Numbered from the stretch's first letter, positions 1 to 12,218 are shown. The stretch is 64,000 nt of DNA from Cycas panzhihuaensis (GCA_023213395.1 CM041465.1:114521741-114585740), one strand, 5' to 3'. Translations and numbers: made by a program. Notes: generated from the sequence alone by a model not told the origin.

Positions 1-1347
1 AAGTTTATGTTAGTCTTTTCTGATGACATTCTGATCTTTAGTCATACATAGGAAGACCATCTTCAACATGTTGATAAGGCATTACAAGTACTCGTAGATA
101 ACTAGCTTTATGCAAAAAACTAAAAATGTCAATTTGGCCAAACAGAAATAGAATATTTAGGCCATATTATCTCTCAAGAAGGAGTCAAGGTAAATCCTAA
201 GAAAACTACAGTTATTACAAACTAGCCTAAACCCAAAAATATTAAGGGCCTTCGTGGATTCATAGGAATCACAGGGTATTATTGAAAGTTTATTTAGGTC
301 TATGCAAGGATTTCTTCCCCCTTAATCAACTTGTTAAAAAATGATTTCTTTCCTTGGAATGTTAAGGCCTCTAAAGCATTTGAATACTTAAAGGTGGCTT
401 TAACTACCACACCAGTCCTTGTAATACCAGACTTTACAAAGACCTTCACTATTAAATATGATGCATCGGGGCAAGGCATTGGAGCAGTCTTAATGCAAGA
501 AGGAAAACCTTTGGCCTTTGAAAGTCATCAACTTACACATAAGGAACAAGTCAAATCCACCTATGAGAAGGAGATGTTAGCAATTCTCTATGTAGTTAGG
601 AAATGGCGACAATATTTATTGGGAACATATTTCTAAATTAAAATAGACCATGATAGCTTAAAATATTTCCTAGGTCAAAGGATAGGATCTGAGGAATAAC
701 AAAAATGGGTCACTAAAATGCAAGCTTTTGACTTTGAAATCATATATAAAAAAGGAAAGGATAACATAGTTGCTAATGCTTTATCTCGTAAGGAATAAGT
801 CTCTGCACTATATTCTATCACCACAATTAATCCCTCTTGGATAATGGTTGCCAAGCAAGAATGGGATCAGGACCCCTTTACCAAGCATATCATTCAAGAC
901 CTTTAAGTTGGAGTAGGGCATTCGACCCATTATATATGGTCTACAAATATGCTCTAGTACAAGAATCAAATATATATATGCCCTCACCCTAGCCTCAAGG
1001 AGCAAATTTTACATGATGCACATACCTCTCGAATAGCATGTCACTTGGGGTTCCTACGAACATACCACCACTTAAAACAATCTTTCTTTTGGAAGGAACA
1101 AAAGGAGATGTAAAGAGATATATTTCCTCATGTGAAATTTGTCAATAGCATAAGATAGAAACAGTCAAGTCTCTAGGATTGTTGCAACCCCTTCCCATAC
1201 CAAGTCAACGATGGAAAGAAATTTCTATAGACTTCATTGTGGGTCTACCCGAGTTAGTAGGAAAAGATGCTATACTAGTGGTTGTTGATAGGCTAATAAA
1301 ATATGCTCATTTTTGTAGCATTTAATCCATATATAAGGCAAAGTCAA
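1..1347 (+). pseudogene. G1: Ty3/gypsy pol fragment (RT end, RNase H, integrase N-terminal half)
   Basis: Translation from the first base gives the RT catalytic box with F-S-D-D at 16-27, the RT connection, then RNase H (first Asp in Y-D-A-S-G at 460-462, Glu in Y-E-K-E-M near 570, D-H-D-S-L near 645). Integrase follows, with the H-H-C-C zinc region at about 1013-1150 and the first catalytic Asp of S-I-D-F at 1230-1232. The remnant has many in-frame stops, several standing where Trp or Gln is expected (for example in N-stop-P-K-P-K near 220). A frameshift lies near 1100. The 5' part is outside the window, and the 3' part stops where the LINE poly(A) begins. It once made the polyprotein that copies and integrates the element. 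It is now dead. Confidence 0.9.
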
Positions 1348-1356
1348 TTTTTTTTT
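1348..1356 (-). repeat. LINE poly(A) tail (T run on +)
   Basis: Nine T on the + strand are nine A at the 3' end of the minus-strand LINE, at the exact switch from G1 integrase to LINE 3' UTR. This marks the LINE insertion point. Confidence 0.7.
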
Positions 1357-1528
1357 ATAAGATAAAAATGAATTATGTGTGGATTTGAAACAGGATCCCA
1401 CAACCTAGTACATCAATATGCTTTAGGTTTCTAAGTCAAAGATGACTGTGACATCCCCATGGTCTAGGAAAAAGAATTATATTGCCAGGACAAGCCCCTT
1501 GGCTAGCTACTTTGAACCATATCCTTCT

Positions 1529-4500
1529 CTACCAGAACCATAAGATCCAGGGAAAGTCACGCCTCCACACGGTGCCTTCCTTTTGCCTCACCCCCCAGTT
1601 TGCTAAAAAATCAGCAACTTTGTTTCCTTCTCTCAGTGTGTGTCTTATACAAACTTCTTGTAGTCCCTTGATACTCTCCTTCACATCATTGATTATGGAC
1701 TAAAATCTCCAGTCCAGGAGGACCACGTCTTTCAATGAATTAATGACCACCTCTGAGTCTCCCTCAATTACGATCCTTAGAATGCCACCTTCGAGGGCTA
1801 AATCCAGAGCTTTGAGCATAGCATACATTTCTACAAAGTGGTTCGTTTGGTACTCATAGTAATCTGTGAAGGCCCAAATGGGGGTACCCTTATTATCTCT
1901 ATAAATTCCTCCTCCCCCAGCTTCCCCAGGGTTCCCTTTTGAAGCACCGTCAAAGTTGATTTTAAGCCAGGGCCCCACTGGTGGTAACCAGCTACTGCTT
2001 CTAGCCTTTACCACCTAATATACAGGTTCTATGCCCATTTGAGCAGAATCCTATTCTTAGTTAGGTTTATATGCTTCTCCTTAATATTTCTGACATTTTC
2101 CCTAATGTCCATACAGATTTTATTGAAGGTGGCATACTGGTCCATCTGATTCTCCTTGAAGATTCTTTTATTTCTCTCCTTTTATATATTCCACGTCAGT
2201 ATCAGTAGTGCGCTCTTCCAAATACAGCTTAATATTTTGCTTCTGAATGGGCTTTGCCAAGCGAGCCATAGATCTGCAACCTTTTCTGAAAAGGTCTAGC
2301 ATACCTCCAATTTTTCCAGCAGCATCCTCCATACCTCCCTTGAGAATGAGCAGCTAAGGAAGATATTATCCATGGATTCCTCTTCTTTGCAACATAGTAT
2401 ACACCTATTGGGTAGGTGGAACCCTCTCTTTTTGAGGTTATCTATGGTGAGAATTTTGTTTCTCAAATAGGTCCACCAAAAAACTACTATCTTAGGGATA
2501 AGAGGGAGCTTCCAAACGCCTTCTAATATTGGATTCCTCTGGTCACCTCTCATTAGACATAAGTAGTGGTACCCCTATTTGGTAGTGTATTGCCCAGACA
2601 AGCTTAAGGGCCACATAACTGAATCCAGGGAAGGCATCCTAGGTATATAGCTCTTTTCTAAAATCCTTTTGATTTTGTAAAGTCCCTCCTACAAGGGTCG
2701 CACCTCCTAGATTTCCTCAAAATTTCTCCAACTTATGTTTCTTCCACTCCTAGACCAGTAGTCCTTTATGTGTATTCCATATTATCTAACACAGGGGCCC
2801 TAGAAAGGAGCCAAATTAAGGTATTTCTTTAGGGCCTTATCACAGCACCATGCATCCTCCCAGAACCTAATGGAGCTACCATCTCCCAATCTCCATTTAA
2901 GGCCATCTCTGATAGCTTTCCAAGCTTTTAGAATACTCCTCCAAACTATTGAGCCAACCGGTGGGGCAATGTTTTCGATGAGAGATCCCCCTTGAAGATA
3001 TTTGTGTGATAGAATCTTCTCCCATAGTCTCTCTCCCCCTTTGATTAATCGCCAGCCCATCTTAGCTCTGAGAGTAACATTAAAAGATGGAATCCTTCTG
3101 AGATTGAGACCTCCAACCCATTTCAGAGTACAAAATTTATTCCAGCTCACTAGGTGTATCCTATATTTATTCTCTGCCCTAGACCAAAGGAATCTCTTTT
3201 AGATGGCTTTAATAGTATCCAAGATTCCAAGCGGTATTCTAAAGATGGACATCTAGAAGACTGGGATGCTTTGAAGCATAAAAGCCACTAGCTAGAGCTT
3301 CCCCGTAAGACTTAATAGGGTGCCTTTCCACCCAGCCAGCTTCCTTTGCATTCTATCAATGAGGGGGTTCCACATTTCCTTGGTCATCTTACCTACGAAT
3401 AGAGGCAGTCCGAGGTAAGTTGTGGGGATCTTCTTGATACCCATCCCTAAAATCCTGCTGATCCTACCGTGGATATACCCCAGGGTATTTATAAAGTATA
3501 CATTAGTCTTGTTCAAACTTATCTTCTGGTTCATAGCCCTCTTGAAGTGTCCCAAAATCTCCTTGAATTTAGATGCCTCTCTAATGGTAGCCTTCCCTAA
3601 GAAGATATTATCATCCACAAATTGGTGGTAGACCACATTGTGTACCCCTAATGTTGGTTTTATGCCATTGATAATCCCTTGCCTTCTAGCTGATTCTAAC
3701 GTTCTACCCAACATTTCAGCCAATGTTGTGTATAGGAAGGGAGAGAGAGGATCTCCTTGTCTCAGCCCCCTAGAACCTGGGAAAAAGCTGGAAGATAAGC
3801 CATTGATAATGATTGAGAATTATTGATTACCTATGCAGAGCTTAATCCAAGTCCACCAAGGTTCCCCAAAACCAAATTTCTCTAGACAATCTAGAAGGCA
3901 CTCCCAGGAGACCCTATCAAAGGCCTTTGTGAGGTCAATCTTGATGAGCATCGCGGGCTCCTTCCTTTCTGTAACTGAGTGAATTGTTTCATGAACTACT
4001 ATGAAACCATCATAGATCTGTCTAGAAGGAAGCATCACGATTTTGAGAGATAATATATGGCATGATTTTCTTTAGTCTATTGACCAGGACCTTGGTTATA
4101 ATCTTGTATTTAATATTATAGAGACTAATGGGGCGAAACTCTTCCATTCTTTTCACCTCTTCTTTCTTAGGGATGAGAACGAGGAATGTGGTCTACCATT
4201 CCTACAAAATCTTATTATTTACATAGAACTCCTATTGAGCTTCCATAAGGTCATCCTTGATAATGTCCCAAAACTCCTGAAAAAACCCCAGGGGAAATCC
4301 ATTGGGGCCTGGAGCTTTGTCTCTCTTCATGCTAAAAGGAGTTAGCCTAACTTCTTCCTGAGTAAAAGGGGCTGTCAACTGAATATTTTGTGCTTCATTC
4401 ACCAGACTGGTGATGTTTCTTATAAATTCCTTCCTTCTATCCTTATCACCATCCTGCGGTTCAGTATATAAGTCCTTGAAGTATTCACTTGCCATCTCCT

Positions 4501-5463
4501 TTATGTCTTCCATCGAGCTTGCTACTGAGCCATCTTCCCTTTGAAGACTAATTATTCTGTTACTTGCTCTATGCTTAGCTACGGTCATATGGAAAAATTT
4601 AGTGTTTCTATCACCTTTGGCCAACCATAATGCCCTAGATTTTTATCTCCAATGGATTTCCTCTATGATAAGAATCTCCTCCAGGTTCTCAGCCAATTCC
4701 TTCTCTGTCTTGTCTAGCTCTGGGGATCTACCCTCCCATTGAATCTTGTCTTCTACTTCTTTTAGGTCACGGATGGTTTTGTCCTTTAGTTCATAGATAT
4801 TTTGAAAAACTTCCTTATTCCAAACCTTTATTATCTTTTAACCCAATCTAGTTTCTTCAAAAATCTATATATTACATAGCCACATATTTGAACTCCCCAC
4901 CATTCCTTAATCTTCTTTCAGAAATTAGGGTGGTGAAGCCACATTAGTTCGAATCTGAAAGGAGATCCAATATATTTTCCCAAATCCAAAAATTGAAACA
5001 AAAGAGGGGAATGATCTAAGCTAGTCCTCGGTAGGGTCTCGAGGGTGAAGTCCTTAAAGCACCTCAGCCAATCATAGTTGACCAGCACCCTATCCAGTTT
5101 GATTTGTATTAAGCCATCCCCCATACACTTGTTGGACCAGGTATATGATGCACCCCTAAGCTTAACGTCCTCTAGACCCCCCTGCTGTAGGAAGTCACCA
5201 AACTCGCTCATATTACTAGTCTAACCTACTATACCGCCACTCTTATCCCCTAGGCACAGTGCCGAGTTGAAGTCCCCCACTAATAGCCATGGGTCTCGGT
5301 AATCCCTGTGGGCCACCAGTATTCTGTCCCAAAGCCTCTTCCTAACCTCCTGAAGGTTTAGGGCATAGACATTAGTGGCAAGCCATTTATGGTTGTTTCT
5401 TTTATTTGTTAACCATATTGAAACAAAGGATTCCTCAGCTAAATAGATCTCTCCCGACCACAT
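1529..5463 (-). pseudogene. LINE ORF2 remnant: endonuclease, reverse transcriptase, zf-RVT, RNase H
   Basis: Reading leftward: an endonuclease piece with the L-V-G-D-F-N-S motif (about 5463-4918); the region before RT plus RT fingers with D-K-A-P-G-P-N-G-F (about 4624-4232); RT with D-L-T-K-A-F-D-R-V-S-W (about 3930), G-L-R-Q-G-D-P-L-S-P-F and the catalytic box F-V-D-D (about 3621-3610, plant-LINE variant of Y-A-D-D); a zf-RVT domain with P-N-R-C-I-L-C-C and a downstream Cys (2553-2296); and RNase H with F-D-G-A-S-K-G-N-P-G (2014 to 1529). RNase H continues in frame past a TAG at 1702-1700 to a natural-looking end at 1531-1529. Several stops and frameshifts break the RT, so no functional product is expected. 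The piece is too damaged to assign to a family by eye. Confidence 0.88.
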
Positions 5464-5477
5464 CCTTGGATCCTAGA

Positions 5478-7755
5478 TGTAGTTCTACGGGATAGCTACC
5501 TAACTGAGTAGGAATGATAAGGGCGGTCGATGGTACTATTGAGTAAGGACCTACAAGTAAGGCAAATACCACGCAGGGCACCCCATGCACCAGAGCACGA
5601 GTTCGGGACCTACAAATAATATCTAGCTACCTGGAGGTGATTTCCCACTTCAAAAAAGAAGAGAGGAGGCGTAGGGTTAGCCTGAGTATACCTAGGGGAA
5701 GGATCCTCCTACCCTTGGATGGCCAGAAGGAAAAGGAGAGAACCCTTCTAGGGTTTCCCTAGAGCAGAGGGAAATGATGAAAGGGTAGGAAAGTGAGCGA
5801 CCTACGAATGAGATCTCCTCAGTTATCTAGCTAGGCGGGAGAAAACTGAGAAAGGATGAAGGAAACAACCAAAGGGGAAGAGTTATGATGTATGCAAGTA
5901 AACTAACCAAGCAAAACAAGTCAATGAGACAAGGAGGGACTTTGTAAGATGAAAGGGGAAAATGTGAAGGGGGAGACTTCCTAAGACCTTTTCCTATAAC
6001 AAATATAATGTGAGAAGTGTAGCAGATGGAATATAAATCGAGATGGGGTTGGTTTCCCTTTTTCTTTCAGATGAGCTAATTACTATCATACCAAAAAACT
6101 CTAAAGAAAAGGAAATGAGGTAGAGTAAGAGTATGTACCCAGAATAGAGATGCGTTGAAGCGGTGACGCTCCTACGAGATATCCAAGATTGCTCCACAAA
6201 GCACGGTGAACAAGAAGAGTAGCAGTAGACCGAAGTGTGGGGCTTCCTTACCTTCCCCGAAAATGGCACTAGAGTGCCAAGAAAAAAAAAAAAGATAAAA
6301 TGCTAACAGCAAATGAAATACTAAAGTAAAACATAAATGGAAGCACTTACCCGCGAGAGAGGAAAAGGAACGAGTCCTTTGTGTTCTCCGTATACCTGCA
6401 AGTAAATGAGAGTATCCCTTTCCAGAGAAAGGGTGCTAGCACATAATAGAAAATCCTAACAATACATGTATTTATAAAACAAGCATAAACTTAGATGCAT
6501 GTGCGTTAGTATTTAATATTGCAATAATAAACTATAGAGAAAATGACCCAAATAAATGATGAGTAAGCTGGTAAGCCTCAGAGTGGCCCACCTCCTACAA
6601 GGAGCAACCCTACCCTCCCTCAAGAAGCCACAAGGCAGCAAGGGTATGGATGTGCAAGAAGGCTAGAAATAGAGGCAACAAGAGTCCAAAAAGCCCCAAA
6701 GAGATCTATAACAAACCGGAGTGCTATGGGAAACAACACAGGTTCTGAGAATGGGGATGGGCAAGAGGCAAGTAACTGGGGCTTATGTGAGTTGCCCGGA
6801 TCAAGATATGAGCCCTCAAACTAGCGCTGCAATGAGTGACAACACTGATTTCAGCAGCAGGAAATAGCCTATCAAACCCTTACTTCACTTCTAAGAGTAG
6901 CACAGGGCAAAAGGGAAGGTTTGGAGGGCAAAAAGCCTCTTAGGGAGCGTGGAAGGTGGTGCAGAATCCACCCAGCTCTAACCCAAACCTTGTGTATCCC
7001 CTTTGGCCACTGTCCTAGATAAGAAACGCAGGAAAGAAGGCCCTAATAGTAGGGAAAAATAGCCCAAAGCAAGACAAGAAACAACCTCTAAAGAGCAAGC
7101 CAAGAAGAGCTAGAAATGACATGCAAACCTGGGCATAAATTGGACAAGAGAAAACCCTAAACCAACAAATACCTGTAGAGAACAAGGGAGGCTTTTTCCT
7201 TTATCAAGAATTGCTAAAAGAAGGCTGAGAAATCTGCTCAAGGATTATGGAACAATAGGTATGGAGCCCCTGCTAATATGGCTGAAGGAAAAAAACTACA
7301 CTTGAGGATGCTTGATGGATGCCTAGGCAAGGAAGTGCTAGAATCTCTCCAAGGAGGCCCTCTCTAAGGTATGCAAGGGGTTGGGAAGATGTCATAGCCA
7401 TACCAAAGGAGAGCTGGGTGCTGGAGAATGATAGCAGGTCCTATAGCAGCAGTGGAGCAGTAGGGAACAAAAGAGAGCAGGGTGTTTTCCTTGAGATACT
7501 TCCAAAAATGAGCCAACAAATCCTAAAAATGACTTAGGGAAGACTTAAATACCCAACCCTAATCCTAAACAAGTGATTAGGGTGTAATTGGTGGTGAGTC
7601 AAGTTGTGAGACATGTGGCAGTTCCACAATAAATATGAGAATTACCACGGCAGATTTTTAAAAACAACAGAGACAGTCACACAACCATAAATTTTGCGGT
7701 ACCATGATATTTGTGGTGGTACTATGATATTTGTGGCAGTGCGGGACCAAAGGCC
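5478..7755 (-). repeat. G2 left LTR copy (3' side)
   Basis: Aligns along its length with 12219-14345. Shared landmarks are the left end (T-C-T-A-C-G-G-G-A-T-A-G-C-T-A-C-C), the segment with C-C-C-T-T-G-G-A-T-G-G and, at the right, C-C-A-C-G-G-C-A-G-A-T-T-T-T. It begins TG at 5478. The outer ~470 bp seen in the right copy are missing, since RT coding sequence adjoins directly. Many CpG sites of the right copy are TG or CA here. No coding region is supported inside it. Confidence 0.75.
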
Positions 7756-7764
7756 AAATCTGGT

Positions 7765-8690
7765 GGACATCGATGATTTGATCGAGGCAGGGTAACGGGA
7801 AATTGTCCTTAGGACAAGCATTATTGATATCGCGAAAATCGACGCATATACGGATTGCCCCATTCTTTTTAGCAACGGGAACAATATTAGAGACCCACTT
7901 AGGGTAGTCAATGGAAGTAATAAGCCCAGCGTCTAGAAGCTTCTCAACCTCCATTTTGACGGTGGCAGAGCTTCGGGTGAAGGGACGCCGGGCGCATGTA
8001 TGTGCCGTGAGAGTGGTGAGGTTATGAGTGACAATCAAGGGGTCGATTCCCTTCATGTCAGCATAATCCCATGCAAACACATCTCGAAACTCCCCGGAAT
8101 GTAGGAGTACTCCCTTATCCCATCAAGAGAACATTCCAACCTGACCTTAATGACCTTACCCGAGGCCAAGACTATATCTTGAGTTACCCCCATGCACATG
8201 GCATTGCCCTCCTCGAAGTGGAGAGGGGCAAGATCAATAGGAGGAGGAGGAACAGGAGACGGGATCGGATCGGCGAGCGTGGATCTGATCACGAGAATCT
8301 TCTGATGACCAAGCCGGTGGTGACCAGAAGGCAAGTTATGCGCAAGGCCCGCCAAATGCTCAAGCAGGGCTTCATCATCCTCCAAATAATCCACCCCATG
8401 GATGACCTTACTTCGAGTAGAAGAAGCACTGGAGGGAGTAAGAACAACGGGACCGTGATGGTCGTCGGGTTGCTCAACTTCCTCGTGGGAATCTGAAGGA
8501 AAACCAGGAAGAGGTTCCTCGAAAGGAGCGAAAGGCAATTTCTCAAAGCCATTACCTATGGGGGGTAATGAAAAAGAAGAACTGGTGATAGACGGGTCAA
8601 CACGAGCGATGACGTGTGACATGCATGAGTGGCTAGCCTCACCAATGAGAGAGGTTCTAGATGGGGATCTAGAACAAGGCAGCTGCAACC
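7765..8690 (-). pseudogene. G2 protease-RT linker and N-terminal reverse transcriptase
   Basis: An acidic, Pro-rich linker (8688-8053) leads by frameshift into the RT start D-V-F-A-W-D-Y-A-D-M near 8085, then V-E-K-L-L-D-A-G, Y-P-K-W-V-S-N-I-V-P-V, I-R-I-C-V-D-F-R-D-I-N and A-C-P-K-D-N-F-P-L-P. Homology ends just after L-D-Q-I-I-D (about 7765), before the catalytic Y-x-D-D region. The palm, thumb, RNase H and integrase are therefore all missing. Whatever moved this copy would have had to be supplied in trans. Confidence 0.85.
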
Positions 8691-8929
8691 TACTGGCGCG
8701 GAGGAAAGAGACGGGGTGGAGACACTCCTCGTCTTCGTCGAGTGACTCATCGTCACTAAACGAAGCAAGGTATCCGTAACTCCCAACGCCAATAGGGGCA
8801 AACCACGTGAGACTAGGGGGAGAAGATCGGGGTCTTCTTCGGATGGGTTAGGTATACCAATAGAGCAAGCCGAGGCATGGGTAGATGAACCTTGGTTTTC
8901 CAAACTGGTGGAACGGGTTTGTTTAGTAA

Positions 8930-9300
8930 ATGGGCATTCGCGGGGAATCACTCTCATTCGTCCGTCATGGACAAATTTAAGTTGTCCCCAAAGAGTCGAG
9001 CACACAGCTCCCATTTGATCGAGCCATGGACGACCTAGGAGGAGGTTGTAATCCACGTCAATGTCGAGGACTACAACGTCGGTAAGAACGGTCTTGTCCT
9101 CAAGGGTGAGCGGAATCGCGACAGATCCTAAAGGGGTCTTCTCGCTACAGTCATAACCTTGACATCACCAGGGAACAGGTTCCAAGGCAGAAATACCAAG
9201 CTCTTGCATGACACGCAAGGGCATGAGATCGATGTAAGAACCGTTGTCAACAACGATCCTTCAAGAGTACAATCAGCGATCGATAGTGATGGTGAATGGG
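8930..9300 (-). pseudogene. G2 retropepsin-like protease
   Basis: Same frame as gag. The active-site triad D-N-G (9248-9240, in V-V-D-N-G-S) is intact. Downstream lie D-L-M-P-L, the beta strand with L-T-D-V-V-V-L-D-I-D-V, and the second conserved box Y-N-L-L-L-G-R-P-W-L (about 9050-9020). A frameshifted reading or stops (for example at P-W-stop near 9180) interrupt it. It would cleave the Gag-Pol precursor; as read it cannot be made whole. Confidence 0.78.
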
Positions 9301-9704
9301 AAGTTCCACTAACGCCCCTTTCACCACGGAGGAAGATCCTTAGGATCAAATGAGATAACGGTCCACAACCTTGGGCGACACCTAAAGCGTGGACAAAGCA
9401 TCACTTGATCCTAAAGCTTCAGGAGGAGGGCCATTGCCGGGACAACTCCTTAGAACGTCCATCAAGGACATTCTGCGGCCAAGTATGAAGCTCGTCCACG
9501 ATGGAGAAGGGCTTACCCTTCCCAGTAGGTTGGGTAAGTGCCTTTCAAAAATCGTAACGACCCGGGCGTACAGGAATAGCCTTGGGAAAAAGAGGGACTC
9601 GGAGGAAGGTTCTTCGGAAGAGGGCTCAAGGAGTGGAAGAACAAGAAGCTCCCACCGCTTCCTTGGCTGCTTGTGATCACGTGCGGGCGTAAGTAGGAGT
9701 TGCT

Positions 9705-10070
9705 TCATCGGATCACCTTCTTCCCCCTGTTCCAGGGTCGCGAAGGTGACGGGGTGCGACGGCTAGGAGAACGAGAGGAGGAAGACGAGTTCCGAGGGCC
9801 CTTCCCTTTGTCGCGGGAAGGACGGGGATCAGGTGATCTTCCTCGGTTTCGGTTGTTCTTGGTTTGGGTGTTGCGATCGCATTCCCCATGTTTAGGGAAC
9901 GGATCCTTGTGAACTGGTTGATCCAAATTAGGCCTTGAGGCCCGCTTGGGGGAAGAATCACGTCGAGGGGCATCCTTTGGATGCTGGGCCCTACAACGCG
10001 AATCGTCGTGGAAGCACTCCCCATGAATGGAGCACCACTTCTTCTCAAGCGGAGGGTCAGACCTTCTCAC
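9705..10070 (-). pseudogene. G2 gag C-terminal part (nucleocapsid-like, basic)
   Basis: Same frame as the capsid, separated from it by several stops between 10158 and 10070. A C-x2-H-x4-H-x4-C motif (10034-9993) is followed by a highly basic Arg/Ser/Pro-rich tail. This knuckle variant takes the place of C-C-H-C in Tat-like elements. The charge fits RNA binding during packaging. Confidence 0.7.
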
Positions 10071-10157
10071 TTAAGAGGACTAGGCGTTTCCATTCCTGGG
10101 AAGAGGAGCTTGGGTATTTTGTTGGACTTATTTGTTGGATGTAGGAGATGAAGGAGT

Positions 10158-12044
10158 TCAAAGCTTGAGTTCCTTCATCATACGCTCAAATGAGCGTATG
10201 GCTGATGTGAGAGGGTCTAAAGTCCTCTCAGTCGGATTAGAGGAAGACCGGGTAGGTTGGGAAGGTTTAGTATCCTTGGTTGGGAGTGGTGCCTCACGAC
10301 GTTGTGAGGGCTTAAGAGGTTTCTTGAGACCAGCTTGGATCTCAATAGCCTCCAACTCCAAACACTTGGCAATCGCGGAGTCACATGTGGTCGCCCCCAT
10401 CTTGAGGACTTCCACATGGACTTCAGGACGAAGTACGTTGACGAAAAGGTCCCGCTTCAGCTCCTCGGGCAATGTTGCCTTAGTGGATTGAAGCAAGTCA
10501 TGGAATCGCCGCACAAAGTCACGATTCATCTCATCGTGACCTTGTTTGAGCGAAAGAAGGGACTTCATTCCGCTCTCGAATGGATGGGCTACATCAAAAT
10601 AGTTGATGAACTCGTCCACCAATTGCTGGAATGAATGGATTGAATGGGCAGGGAGACGATAAAACCACTTGAGGGCGTCACCCTGCAAGGATCACAGGAA
10701 TAATTTCATCAAAATGTGGTCATAAGCCCAGTAATCAATACATGCCATAGAAAAACTACGAACATGCTCCGTCGGGTCTTGCGACGAAGTCCCATCGAAT
10801 CTAGGAACTTCAGGGGGATGAGGCGGCAAGTTGATTCTTAACGCCTCAACGGAAAGAGGGGTTGACCTAAAGTCCATGAAGGGACGTGCCCTTGCCTGGG
10901 CCGTAGGGTCAACTAATGCCAAAGTAGGTAACGCACAAGGAGCGGATGGGGGTGGGACACCCATCCCTCCTTGAGGAAATGCCCCTTGCTAAAAAGAGGC
11001 GTGGGGGTAGGTGCCTTGGAAGGGAGTCGAGTTCCCTTGCGAAGGCACAATGGATGGAATTGCGTTGGAAGATGGGCAAGAGGGATGTGGAACCAGGTTT
11101 TGCCCATATGGGCCACCCATAGGTGGAGCAACTCCATATGGGTGTAGCGGATCCACCTCATAAACCGGAAGACGGCTCCCTCTACCCTGCCCCCAAGGTT
11201 GAGAAGTATACCCTAGGGGAACATAGAAGGAAGCACCAACGTGCTGGGTTGGAGGATGCGTGGGAGCAGATCCCACATGACTAGTGATTAGAAGGCTAGT
11301 AGGACCGGCAGGCCTACTAGGAACGGTATGCACCACATTAGGGGATGGCACATTGGTTTGGTTAGGGACGGGTATGCTAACCTTCAATTGAGGGAAAGAC
11401 ACACCACGAGGAGATCCTAAAGCATTAGGACCTCGATGAGGAATGGAAGGTACAACACGTACCCCCACTGCAGGAATAGGAAGCGAGTGGGACATACGTA
11501 TAGGCACAAAGGGATTCGTTTTCAAAGGAAGAGTGGATGAGGATGAAGCATGAGGGGGAGGAGCGGAAGAGGAAGAGGCTCCTCCACGAAGGGCACCCTC
11601 AATCCATCCAGGATGCGGTTGCCAGCATGTTACGCGGTGATACTCATTGAGAGCTTCAACTACGTCAATAGGAGGAGTCCCTACATACTCGTAAGAGGTG
11701 ATCGGAACCTCGAACAAAGTAGGTTCCTCGAAATGCTCCTCATAAGAATCGCCAACTATGTGGCAAGTCTCAAGAGAAACGGATCCTTCTATGGCATGGG
11801 TAGAGGGATGGACATCAAGTGAGAGGTGTTGGTCATTTGGGTAATAAAGGGGGTCATCACCCTCTTGGGTGGACCCGGGAATAGAAGAAGGAAAGGCATG
11901 GGTTTCCAAGGTTGAAGTGTGGTAGGCCCAATCGAAAGAGCATCCCTCCATAGTCAGATCAGAATTTAACAAAGGAAGAGGGTGATACTCAGGGTCTTCT
12001 AACAATGGAGGTAGACCGCGCAAATGATGAGAAAAGTGTCGCAT
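10158..12044 (-). pseudogene. G2 gag: proline-rich N-terminal region plus capsid
   Basis: One reading frame of about 628 codons from ATG at 12044, broken by only two stops: TAG at about 10988 and a TGA just upstream of 10688 where Arg is expected. The first ~350 codons are rich in Pro, Ser, Gly and His, with no domain I recognise. The capsid (Retrotrans_gag type) begins with V-P-R-F-D-G-T (about 10810) and includes G-D-A-L-K-W-F-Y-R-L-P (about 10680) and F-I-N-Y-F near 10600. It would have formed the virus-like particle in the cytoplasm. Near-openness shows it is younger or better protected than most elements here. The long N-terminal extension is unusual, and I cannot assign a role. Confidence 0.85.
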
Positions 12045-12197
12045 GCAAGATCAACTGACAATGTTAGGGAAAGAGAGAGAACGGTAAAACACATGCGTTG
12101 GGGGCTGCCCAACGTGGAGATCGAAATAAGTATAAAAAGGATCACACGAAAGTAGCGAAACAAACAGAAGAGAGCGAAAACTAGCTCCCTTACTGGC

Positions 12198-12217
12198 AGT
12201 CCCCAGTATGGTCGCTA
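12198..12217 (-). promoter_or_regulatory. Possible G2 primer-binding site
   Basis: Immediately inside the right LTR, the minus strand reads T-A-G-C-G-A-C-C-A-T-A-C-T-G-G-G-G-A-C-T. Position fits a tRNA primer site with one TGG-to-TAG change. The matching tRNA is not identified, so this is a positional call. Confidence 0.35.
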
Positions 12218-12218
12218 G

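Larger units (their letters stand above)
1348..5477 (-). mobile_element. 5'-truncated plant LINE (non-LTR retrotransposon)
   Basis: A minus-strand element of about 4.1 kb. It keeps part of an AP endonuclease, RT, a zf-RVT zinc domain, RNase H, a short 3' UTR (about 1358-1528) and a terminal A tract. ORF1 and the N-terminal half of the endonuclease are missing. The 3' end abuts the integrase of G1, so it probably inserted there by target-primed reverse transcription. I found no target duplication. The missing right-hand copy may have been lost when G2 arrived at 5478 or in a later deletion. Confidence 0.88.

Noticed and set aside
8071-8496. 141-codon + strand open frame
   Set aside because: Antisense to the G2 linker region, which has recognisable flanking protease and RT on the minus strand; composition is basic and not protein-like.
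9240-9248. Suspected loss of the G2 protease Asp
   Set aside because: Re-reading the codons gives an intact D-N-G.
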